From assembly GCA_015039365.1 (NCBI GenBank), contig WION01000603.1:1-29086 (forward strand): a DNA stretch of 29,086 nt. Reading direction: 5' to 3'. The position numbers were made by a program, and so were the translations under genes. The DNA comes from Amanita rubescens. Taxonomy: Eukaryota; Basidiomycota; Agaricomycetes; Agaricales; Amanitaceae. This document shows, in pieces, positions 20,132-29,086 of this stretch. How positions within the stretch are numbered: position 1 is the first letter of the stretch; each line of letters opens with the position of its first letter. The notes under the pieces are model-generated. The model was not told the DNA's origin. It worked only from the letters and a program-made list of their open reading frames with translations, and made no database searches.

Positions 20132-21148
20132 TTATAACACCGAACCCTATAATGCACATCGTCAGTCGAATGTAAATCACGAAAAAAAGGTATTGTACTG
20201 ACCCCGTTCACTCGTATGTTTTGTCCATTGATCCATTGCGCCGCGGGACTCGCAAGAAAGGCAACAAGCGGAGCAACATCCTCCGGTAAGCCAAGTCTGT
20301 GTGACGGACTTTGCCTCGAAAAGAAGTCGATCCACTTTTGGGACTTTCCTTCCCTGAATTGCGCGGTGTCAAGGGGACCAGGAGATACCGTATTGACGGT
20401 GATTCCTTTTGCGCCAAGGTCTTTCGCTAGCACACGGGCGATTTGTTCTACTGCTCCTTTAGATGCAAGGAAGCATAACATGTTTGGTATGAACGCTGTG
20501 AAGAGATGCTAAGTGACCAGAAACTTGAAAGGGAATATGATAACGAACCAGGTGCGTCGGTCATACTGGACGAAAAGAATATGATCCGGCCGCCCGCTAG
20601 TAGGAATATATATCAGATAGTGATCAATGCAAATGATATCAAGACTACTCACGCGAGGGAAGATAGCTAGAAGCCGCTTAACCAAGAACAATGGAGCTTT
20701 GACGTTGAAATCAAAATGAGCATCAAAGAATTCTTCGTCGACCTCTGCAAGAGGTTTGCCTTTCATTACTCCTGCATTCAGCACGAGGATGTCTATCTTG
20801 CCAAACGCTCGCATAGATTCGTTCACAAGATGTCGGACACCTTCGAGGGTTGAAACGTCCGCACGGATGGCGACGGATCCTCTACCCTGTGCCCTGATGG
20901 CTTGCACGACTTTACTCGCCTCGTCTTCGCTATAGCGATAATTGACGATGACATTTGCGCCTTGTTCGCCTAATGCCTTTGCAATCGCCGCGCCTGTTGA
21001 AGCGCGATGAACCGGTGACGATTGCGACTTTCCCTAAGCAACAAAATCAACAACAACCCACTCAACGCCCTAATTGGAACGACAACGTACCAATGAGAGA
21101 TGTACTGTTCACGGTGATACTGGGAGCTGGGATGACCTCCACGGACAT
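20132..21148 (-). pseudogene. Short-chain dehydrogenase/reductase with lesions
   Basis: Exons on the minus strand: 21148-21091, 21033-20653, 20596-20549, 20495-20203 and 20146-20132. The introns are 53-57 nt with GTACGT, GTGAGT, GTTCGT and GTCAGT donors. The product is a FabG-type SDR: GKVAIVTGSSR, LVLNAGVMKGKPL, the FNVKAP helix, IIFFSSSMT (catalytic Ser), SKGAVEQIARVLAKDLG, ITVNTVSPGP and WINGQNIRVNG. Members reduce or oxidise alcohol/carbonyl groups with NAD(P)H. Three faults are visible. One extra base at 21000-21001 breaks the frame inside the nucleotide-binding glycine motif. Exon 2 does not join exon 3 in frame. The Tyr of the YxxxK motif is Phe (CFLASK). A pseudogene is most likely; sequencing error could explain the shifts but not the Tyr change. 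Confidence 0.8.
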
Positions 21149-21660
21149 TTGTCGTTCTTTCTTGCGCTTCTGCTGGCTCCCAAGATGTCGTTTGACATTC
21201 TTAATAGCCTTTGAAACGCCCCATTGTGACTCAGTTGCGGGTTCTTGAATATGAATGTCGTTCTGAGTCTTTTCCGTCATCGTTCGCGCTTTGTTCGAGA
21301 GGTGTGATATAGTACTTGCCTATCCGCAGCGTGCATGTGTCTCTTGATATAGCACATCGCCAGGGCACGTGTGGTGCTCGAGGATGTCGCGTTTCTTTCG
21401 GGTAAACAGGGTTAGAAGCGTTTCGAGGGGTTTTGGCTTTGATGTGGTGCATGTGATGTGGTGCACGAATAACGTCAGTTCTCCGTTCTTAAAGGCAGCC
21501 TGGAAGTCGAGACAGTATTTGACTCTGTTTGTTTCCGATTCCGATTCCGATCTATACGAGGCTGTAGTAGTACGCCATGGTCGCCCAACGCGAATATCAT
21601 GGTTGGTTGATTGATTACTCGCACGCACTCACAGACTCCCCCAGGTCAAAGACGGAATGA
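21149..21660. other. Spacer with a CCGATT simple repeat
   Basis: No gene I can defend. A short CCGATT tandem repeat lies at about 21536-21552. A minus-strand frame (21320-21628) is open but unrecognised. Confidence 0.4.
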
Positions 21661-22311
21661 TAGACTCTTCCACTCTGACGACCACAAATCACAGACGCCC
21701 AGTACACTCGGCTACCACCGCAGGCGACGCTATAGTAGCCACCGCTACTCCGAATTCGAGTTTCACTCGTCAAGCTCTGCCCGACCGTCATCGTCCATCT
21801 CATCCTCTCAAAGCAGTTCATCAGCGACTATGCCGTTAAACAGGCACCTTTCTCAACCGTCTCGCTGGTACGTCCTCAGTCCGCTGTATGGATAGTATAC
21901 CTGTGCTCACTGGACGAACAAAGATTATGCTACCATTCCGACTTGGGCGCGGTGCTCAACGGATTCAGTTTGAACGAGTCGGACGAAACGGCTTCTGCCA
22001 TCGAAAAGACCAGGCAAGCGGTAGACGCTGCCTACATCTCCACCACCAACTGGGAAGAACTCCCTAATTTGCGGCTTCAGCTGCTATTAACCCACGCGAC
22101 TGCAGCTCCAGGAACTCGACCAAAACTGGGCAGAGCCCTTACACGAATACTCTCAATTCGCTTCCATCTTCAAGAAGCTCCTTGCGTACCGCCACTAGAA
22201 GCATGTTCAGTTCGAGGTGACGCAGGATGGGCTGGGGGAGGAGCGTGACGAGTCTATCCCCTCGTCTTATTTACCGGAATCACCAAAACCAGAGAGACGG
22301 TCGCTCAGGAG
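21661..22311 (+). pseudogene. Sorting nexin (Snx41/Atg20-like) pseudogene
   Basis: Fragments of a PX-BAR sorting nexin follow in the right order but in changing frames. First come PX-domain pieces: QITDAQ (21685-21702), RYSEFE (about 21743-21760) and, one frame over, KQFISDYAVKQA (to 21849). Then come BAR-region pieces: LGAVLNGFSLNES, ASAIEKTRQAVDAAYIST, LQELDQNWAEPLHEYSQFAS, KKLLAYRH-stop-KHVQFEVTQDGL and GITKTRETVAQ (22276-22311). Intact members bind PI3P and tubulate endosomal membranes in retrieval and selective autophagy. At least three frame changes and one TAG (between YRH and KHVQ) rule out a working protein. No convincing homology continues after 22311, so the copy is also 3' truncated. 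The Snx41/Atg20 name is from motif memory. Confidence 0.7.
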
Positions 22312-23441
22312 TTCTTACCGCGGGGTCGAGCTGCATTCAGCGATAAACAACTCGGCACGATACTCCTCACCGCCCATTGATCGTCCCCGTCGAATCCCTC
22401 CTCACACTCTGTCCTTCGCCAGCACCAGCGCCGCCCCCACCCCCACTTTCTCCATCCCTCAAAGGCGGAGGCGGCCGATTAGGATGATTGGGAATCTTTT
22501 CAATCTCCTTCGCGCCCTCCCACGCCTCCAAATTCTTCCATCGCACTCATCAGCAAACAAAAAAGTTGCCGTCGCCACCGACTCAGCTTTTTCGCCCAAT
22601 CCCGATGGCCATTTGCCATAGCGATACACACCTCTCTTCTCTCTCAAATCTGCGACTTTTGTCTTTGGAACCGGTCTAGATCAGCTTGCATGGCGGTACG
22701 CGAGTGCTTGAGATCAAATGGAGCGTTTCTTCCAGCTGCGGACGCGATATATGTGGTCAGCTAAGGCAGCGATGACAACACGTTCTCAGGCTATGTAGTG
22801 GCCTCTCCCATCTTTCCCAGCAACAGAAATATCTACAACTGGCTCTATTCTCGTCTCCAGCTTCCCTTCCTCTTCCTCGTCCGTCTCTTCACCCCCGCTT
22901 TTCAAATTACTCTCCTCAACCAAAAGTCAACACAACCGCGAATGCTGAAGCAAAAATCAACGTGCTCTATATGGTTACATCGTCCAACGCACTGCGATCA
23001 TTATATCACCCAAGCGCATCCACCACTGAATGTCGTTAAGCATGCGCTGGAACTGCGCCTCCCACAACTGATGTTGCTCATCATCGATGATAAATGCACA
23101 GGCAAACAAGAGGAAGACAACAATCCACGCGTCGAGTGAAGAGAGCGGGACGAGTTCCGTGAGTGGCAGCAGGTTAAGGAGGAAGCCTATCCCTGTGGCT
23201 TGCCTTGAAGTAGTACATCTCTTTTTGTTCTAGACCGACCGGGTTCATCATTTTACATTCATCTATCGTTGTGAATGGGCCCTAATCACATATATTGCAG
23301 TCTACTACCCAAATCCATACTTCTTAAGAATTAAGCACATGAGAACTTGAAAATGGCCCTGGATCTGCCGCTTGGTGGCCCCTACTATACTGATAAGTTC
23401 ATGATGTGTGGCCCTAATACACAAATACCAAGAGGTAATTT
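22312..23441. other. Pyrimidine-rich gene-poor stretch
   Basis: Long C/T-rich runs (22430-22640, 22840-22920) keep plus-strand frames open but without recognisable content. A charged stretch, RERDEFREWQQVKEEA, at about 23139-23186 is preceded by a stop and may be a relic. The NLR's 3' untranslated region should lie near 23300-23441. Confidence 0.4.
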
Positions 23442-26400
23442 CTACTGCTCAGGAAAATGAATAAGCACGAGTTTATGTTCCACCGTCCATCCGGTGTATG
23501 TAGACCCATGAACTTGCCCAAAATAAAAGCATGCACCGACAGGAAGCGCTCCCATATACCTGCCGGTATTGATATTTCTGATCCACCTCCCTATCATCGG
23601 TTCGTCCATAGAAGGGGTATCATCAGCTGTTATTTGAGGACGTGGTAACACAATGCCAGTGCTTGCATCCCAAACTCGAATGGTGTTGTCATCTGACGAG
23701 ATAATTTTGGATCCATCGGGCGAGAATGCGACGGAACTAATCCAGTCAGCATGGCCTCGAAGGGGTCGGAGCATCTCGACGCCAGTGCTCGCATCCCAAA
23801 CTCGAATGGTCTTGTCAAAAGATCCCGAGATGATTTTCGATCCATCGGGCGAGAATGCGACGGAACAAATCAAATGATCATGACCTCGAAGGGGTGGGAA
23901 CATCTCGACACCAGTGCTTGCATCCCAAACTCGAATGGTCTTGTCATCTGACCCCGAGATGATTTTGGATCCATCGGGCGAGAATGCGACGGAACTAATC
24001 CATCCATCATGGCCTCGAAGGGGTGAGAGCATCTCAACGCCAGTGCTTGCATCCCAAACTCGAATGGTGTTGTCATCTGACCCCGAGATGATTTTGGATC
24101 CATCAGGCGAGAATGCGACGGAACGAATCGAGCCATCATGGCCTCGGAGGGGTGGGAGCATCTCGACGCCAGTGCTTGCATCCCAAACTCGAATGCTCTC
24201 GTCAGAAGACCCCGAGATGATTTTGGATCCATCAGGCGAGAATGTGACGGAATGAATCCCGCCATCATGGCCTCGAAGGGGTGGGAGCATCTCGACGCCA
24301 GTGCTTGCATCCCAAACTCGAATGGTCTTGTCAGAAGACCCCGAGATGATTTTGGATCCATCAGGCGAGAATGCGACAGAACAAATCCAGTCATCGTGGC
24401 CTGGAAGGGGTGGGAGCATCTCGACGCCAGTGCTTGCATCCCAAACTCGAATGGTCTTGTCATCTGACCCCGAGATGATTTTGGATCCATCAGGCGAGAA
24501 TGCGATGGAACAAATCCAGTCATCATGGCCTCGAAGGGGTGGGAGCATCTCAACGCCAGTGCTTGCATCCCAAACTCGAATGGTCTTGTCATCTGACCCC
24601 GAGACGATTTTGCATCCATCGGGCGAGAATGCGACGGAACGAATCGAGCCATCATGGCCTCGGAGGGGTGGGAGGATCTCGACGCCAGTGCTTGCATCCC
24701 AAACTCGAATGGTCTTGTCAGAAGACCCCGAGATGATTTTGGATCCATCAGGCGAGAATGCGACGGAACAAATCTCGCCATCATGGCCTCGAAGGGGTGG
24801 GAGGATCTCGATGCCAGTGCTTGCATCCCAAACTCGAATGGTCTCATCATCTGACCCCGAGATGATTTTGGAACCATCAGGCGAGAATGCGACGGAATGA
24901 ATCCAGTGATCATGGCCTCGAAGGGGTGGGAGGATCTCGACGCCAGTGCTTGCATCCCAAACTCGAATGGTCTTGTCAGAAGACCCCGAGATGATTTTGG
25001 ATCCATCAGGCGAGAATGCAACGGAACAAATGCAGTCATCGTGGCCTCGAAGGGGTGGGAGGATCTCGACACCAGTGCTTGCATCCCAAACTCGAATTGT
25101 CTCGTCATCTGACCCCGAGATGATTTTGGATCCATCGGGCGAGAATGCGACGGAACAAATCCAGTCATCATGGCCTCGAAGGGGGGGGAGGATCTCGACA
25201 CCAGTGCTTGCATCCCAAACTCGAATGGTCATGTCTTTTGACCCCGAGATGATTTTGGATCCATCGGGCGAGAATGCGACGGAATAAATGAAGCCATCAT
25301 GGCCTTGGAGCTGGATTAACTCTCGAGACCACATCTTGTCCACACCACAAACAACTTTTGGCAGCCCACTGTGATAAAACTTCTTGAAGATGCTCGTATT
25401 TGTTGGAGTGAATGGTAACGCCGTTGTGTAAAGCAACAGTGGGTGCTCCTTGATGGTGTTTGCGAAGTACTGTGCAAACCGGTGACCGTCGTAAAGAAGC
25501 TGGTCGAGGTCCGCGTGACTTCGCGATGATTTCTGTATGAAAACGTGAGTGGAAAGCTCCCATTACGCATATTGGAGGACAAACATGGAGCCACTCCATA
25601 AGATTGTAAATTGATCGAATCGTTTGGTCATGGGAGTTCAGTATCGCCATTGCCTCCATCCAATGCAGGAGATGCTTGACCAAGAAAACATATATTTGAT
25701 TTATAATATCGGCCGTAGCGTTTGGAACAAGACATGTATGTTCTATCCAGAATTTACAGGCATAGGATATAGCCTCATCTAGGGTATTTTTCCGGCTCAG
25801 ATATGGGAGTGTCATGTCGCAGATATTTTCTCGTAATTCTCTGTCCAGAAGTTTGATGCAGCGAAGGGCGAGTTCTTCGTTATGACGTTCGAGATCGATA
25901 GACCAAGGCTTGCCTCTGCACCGTTCCGATAGATAGTCGTGGAACGAAGGATGGAGGATTCGGATTTGCCCTTTTTCACTGACATGAAGAACACATCTCA
26001 GGCGAGAGACCGATTTGCGAGATGGCGTGTTTTGAGGTAGCGCGAGGAGAGCGTCGATGATAGAACACGACAGGGGGACTCGCGCACATAGGATCATGCC
26101 TAGTATGTTGCAGCAGTCCGAGCGGAATGATCGGTTATTCCATAAATCGGAGGATTGTAAACCTGTTTCATACAAGCTGTCCAGCTGCGCAAACGGTCCA
26201 GAAGAACTACCTTCTGGCTGCTTGTTAAAGAGCTCGGAAAGCCGTAAATTGGGATCATAGCTTTCGATATACAAACATGCAGTTGATGCCCATATGAATA
26301 GGCCGCCTGCACCGTTGGCTAGAAAACTGATTTTGTCGTCGCCGGGCCAACGATCACCTAAGCATCCATCATTTTTACGTATTTCCTCCAAACGATGTCG

Positions 26401-28577
26401 AATAAATTTCGAAACATCATCTTTGTTCGTCGCAGAATCAATGTCCAGAGGGTACGGGCGCACATGGGAATGGGATCCTAGTGCGTCCTGGATGTCTCGT
26501 TCATTCCGGCTAACAACCATGATTCGAATGAAGGAAGGGAGATCAGAAAAGCCCTTTGACAGAACCTGCATTAAGATCTTGCGATCTGCTTCACTTCCGC
26601 ACTCGTCCAAAGCGTCGATAATCAAAACAATTGGTCCTCCAGACCATTCCACAGATTTGAGGGCGTTAGCTGAAAGCAATTTTTCGAATTGAAACTGCAG
26701 AGGCATTCCAGCCATGTTGTCGTAATTTGTCACCACCTGCGAGATTGTAGCACCGAAGCGAGCATCGAACATGGCAAGCCGAAATGCGAGCGTTCTGATC
26801 AATGTTGCAAAGTTCCGTTGGGGTATATCACGGTTGAAAAAAAAGAAAGCGCCCAAGCGGTGGAGCCCACGCATGATTTGTGCGATTGTAGTCGACAGAG
26901 TACTCTTCCCCGTCCCGGCCATGCCGTATATCCACAAAACCTTCTTTCCCTCGTTCGAGTCATCTGCGATCCACTTTTTAACGTCGTTAATAACGTTGTG
27001 CCTCGTATTTTCAAGACAAGGAGTGCGATTGTATTCGTCCATATCCTCTGGTTTCAACACTTGACGACATGCTTGGTGTAAATCATGAGACAACGTAAAA
27101 TGTCCGAAGGTGATGGACACGCACCAATCTTATCAACAGAGGACGCCGTTCGCGACAAGAACAAAGCCGTCGTCAGCGAAAGTCTTGAATCGAAATTATT
27201 CCGAAGATCTGCGAACGTAATGCAGAATTTAGCTATCTGATCGTCGACGTCGGTGAGAGGATGAACAATGACACCGTCTGGTCGACCTTCAATCAAACCG
27301 CTATCATGCTTTAAAGAGCATACCACGTACTTCCAAAGTTGCGTCGTGTATAATTTTGAATGAAATACCCGCATTCAATCGTTTGCTTCAGTATTTCTTC
27401 CATGATGTCTTGAAGAACAGGGTGGCTCTTCAGTTCGTCGGCGGAAACCACAAACGAGTAGGTATTCTCCATCGCTCTGACGAGATCTAGAATCTTCACA
27501 TCCCGAGCTTGTTGCGCTTGCACCATCTGATCGAATAGATGCGTATGAAGAAAAGGACCAGAATAATTGAGTTAACTCACCTTCATTCCGGCAGAAAGCA
27601 CCTGCCACGCGACATTGACATAAGGATGGATCTTTTGAAAAAATAATCAATTCAGATCGTCCAATGAAGGAGAAGATACAGAAGACGAACCTTGCAACTT
27701 CATCTGCGATCTTAACCAGTGGTTCGAATTTCTTCATAAGGGAATTGAACGATTTACTAGCTTCTGTTGATTCGACAGGGTGTCGGAAATATTGGTAAAA
27801 GCGCCAGACACATCGGAGACGATGGGCTGCGAGAGCTTTTGAGTAGACGTTTTGGTTTGCTCCAGCGCATCGCCTGCAACTGCGGACGTTGAATCTTGCG
27901 TTATTCGAACAGATAGCTTGGCCGGGCTCGGATCTCCATTCCTATAGACTAAGGAGAGAACTACACCTAAATTGTCAAGTTTTCAACATCGGTATGACCA
28001 ACCAACAGCTGGATGTTACTCGCATTCATTTGGTTGCGAATATTGAAGTTTAAGCAGATGCGCCAGTTCGATGTCAATCTTAGCAAGGCACTTGTCCGCG
28101 AGAAGGCTATCGTGTAATATGGAGATGGTGAGTTTTGATGAGTTATCCAAGGGGGGCTCCGCAATGTCATTTAAACGTTAAGGGTTAGTAGATGAAGGCT
28201 TACAAGTGCAATTTGGAGTCCCATCGGGCGTTTTTTCCTTTCTTCGATTTGACGCTCTCCGTACGGTAACGTTCGCCACCAGTGACAATTTCGACCCTGC
28301 TTTGTTGTCTAGAGGGGCGGGAAATGACAGATTCACCGCTTCAACAACTGCAAAGGTGATGGTCAGTATTTGGTCATCGTAGATATGTATGCCCAGTCAC
28401 TTGTTATCGTAATCGATGATCTTGCATCACTGTTTCGAAATTATTAGCACCTTCATAAAGAGTTGTATGTATGCGCAAACGTACGAGGACGCCATCGAGA
28501 TTCAAGAACATGAAGTTGCAAGTTGACTCGGAAGTGTTAGCTGTTATCGATAGAAGGAACACGAGGGATCCGGCCAT
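23442..28577 (-). CDS. NLR: C2-like region, NACHT ATPase, 13 WD40 repeats
   Basis: A STAND-class receptor. Secure core: 27125-27300 block, intron 27072-27124, NACHT exon 27071-25585, intron 25584-25533 (GTTTGT, CATACAG), WD40 exon 25532-23442; the last three join in frame to about 1190 residues. The NACHT has Walker A GMAGTGKST (about 26925-26899) and Walker B IVLIIDALDECG. Thirteen WD repeats form the ligand-sensing part, with a 64-residue tail ending HKLVLIHFPEQ. Upstream, C2-like blocks (LTITFAVVEAVNL; KLTISILHDSLLADK) and a helical region (KKFEPLVKIADEV, IHPYVNVAWQVLSAGMK, exon 27581-27631; MVQAQQARD, from 27526) lead back to a possible ATG at 28577. Several upstream joins fail with standard introns, so the N-terminus may be damaged or mis-modelled. 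Fungal NLRs trigger self/non-self responses and cell death on oligomerising. Confidence 0.85.
23637..25310 (-). repeat. 13-unit WD40 minisatellite (129 bp unit)
   Basis: Twelve units of exactly 43 codons plus a thirteenth of 42 codons (one Gly lost from the SGS turn), nearly identical in DNA. The shared unit reads LRGHD..I.SVAFSPDG, then SKIISGS.D.TIRVWDASTG, then VE.LPP. Differences cluster at the two residues before the Ile, the residue after it, the two flanking the Asp of S.D.T, and Ile or Met in VE.LPP. Because the array is so regular, the plus strand also shows long open frames over 23650-25290; these are shadows. Confidence 0.95.
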
Positions 28578-29086
28578 GTTGGACTAAAGTGGACAACGGG
28601 CGCCTACTATTCTTATCGGATAACCCGTGACCGGGACCTCTCAAGTGTTGGCAATAACATTACCTTTGCTTGCCAGCTGGACCTTAAGCCCCGCAAGCTG
28701 ACGTTACAACTATTCTGTATGATTTCTCGACGTAACACATTTCACTTCCTCCTTCTGCTTTCTGCTCTTCTCGCCCCCGCCTTCTCTCCTTCGCCGCCTG
28801 CTTTAGCCTCCCAAATATTTGTTATGCGAGTTATTAATAAGATTATCAATCTGTCAAAATCATTCACGTTAGACCCGTCCTCGCCCCGGATCACAAAAGA
28901 AAACGTACCTCCTGATCAAAGTTGTGTCAAATCTTTTCAGCAACCCCTCAAAATGGACCTCTTCCCACAGATGCTCCATCGACAATCCCCTCCAAGACCC
29001 ATCAACCGGCTGAGGCTTCCCAAATGGCGTTGCTCAAGCGCCTCCACGGCGCAATAACAAAACCAATAAGAATTCTTCTCGAACCC
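28578..29086. other. Region upstream of the NLR, weak ORF
   Basis: A plus frame at 28719-29057 starts MISRRNTFHFLLLLSALLAP, which looks like a signal peptide, but the rest is proline/serine-rich low-complexity sequence from C/T-rich DNA. No splice pattern or family supports it. The first 100-150 bp probably contain the NLR promoter. Confidence 0.3.

Noticed and set aside
21320..21628. Minus-strand 102-codon frame
   Set aside because: Overlaps a simple repeat, with no recognisable content and no splice continuation found.
23653..25287. Long plus-strand open frames over the WD40 array
   Set aside because: They are the antisense of a highly regular 129 bp repeat, which keeps several frames open; the minus strand encodes clear WD40 units.
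28719..29057. Small secreted protein (effector)
   Set aside because: The start resembles a signal peptide, but C/T-rich low-complexity DNA easily produces such leucine/proline/serine runs; no other support.

Overview
The window looks like nuclear DNA from a basidiomycete fungus, most likely an Agaricomycete. The support is short introns of about 46-77 nt with GTRNGT donors and CTNAC/TTAAC-like branch sites, a fungal-type NACHT-WD40 NLR with near-identical WD repeats, F-box/LRR genes in an expanded family, and the 3' end of a fungal SH3 protein resembling Sho1. No rRNA, intact tRNA, CRISPR or bacterial operon structure is visible. All gene models were read by eye from frames and splice signals.

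Layout. 1-298: last exons of an SH3-domain protein. 299-1640: no gene I can defend. 1641-4905: three copies (A, B, C) of an unrecognised coding-like repeat, with an intact-looking three-exon gene (2742-3589) between A and B. 5153-13447: three paralogous two-exon F-box/LRR genes on the plus strand, separated by gene-poor DNA holding short tRNA-like (SINE-like) repeats. 13544-13660: a decayed F-box gene start. 14107-15831: a secreted aspartic protease pseudogene. 16199-17554 (minus): an F-box gene of a different type, head to head and 75 bp from the fourth paralogue of the array (17630-19293). 19826-20003: a decayed F-box gene end. 20132-21148 (minus): a short-chain dehydrogenase with lesions. 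21661-22311: a broken sorting nexin. 23442-28577 (minus): a large NLR with a C2-like N-terminal region, a NACHT ATPase and 13 WD repeats.

Biology. This is an accessory, fast-turnover region. Two expanded recognition-type families, F-box substrate adaptors and a STAND/NLR receptor, sit among decayed metabolic, protease and trafficking genes and short repeats. The four F-box paralogues share an intron at the same place and phase and probably arose by tandem duplication. Broken pieces of the same family lie on both sides of the fourth copy. The NLR has near-identical repeats that differ at a few fixed positions, the pattern known from the Podospora het-d/e/r incompatibility genes. Nothing in the sequence shows that the F-box genes and the NLR act in one pathway; that would be inference. 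The least explained items are the A/B/C repeat, the three-exon orphan gene and the state of the NLR N-terminus.
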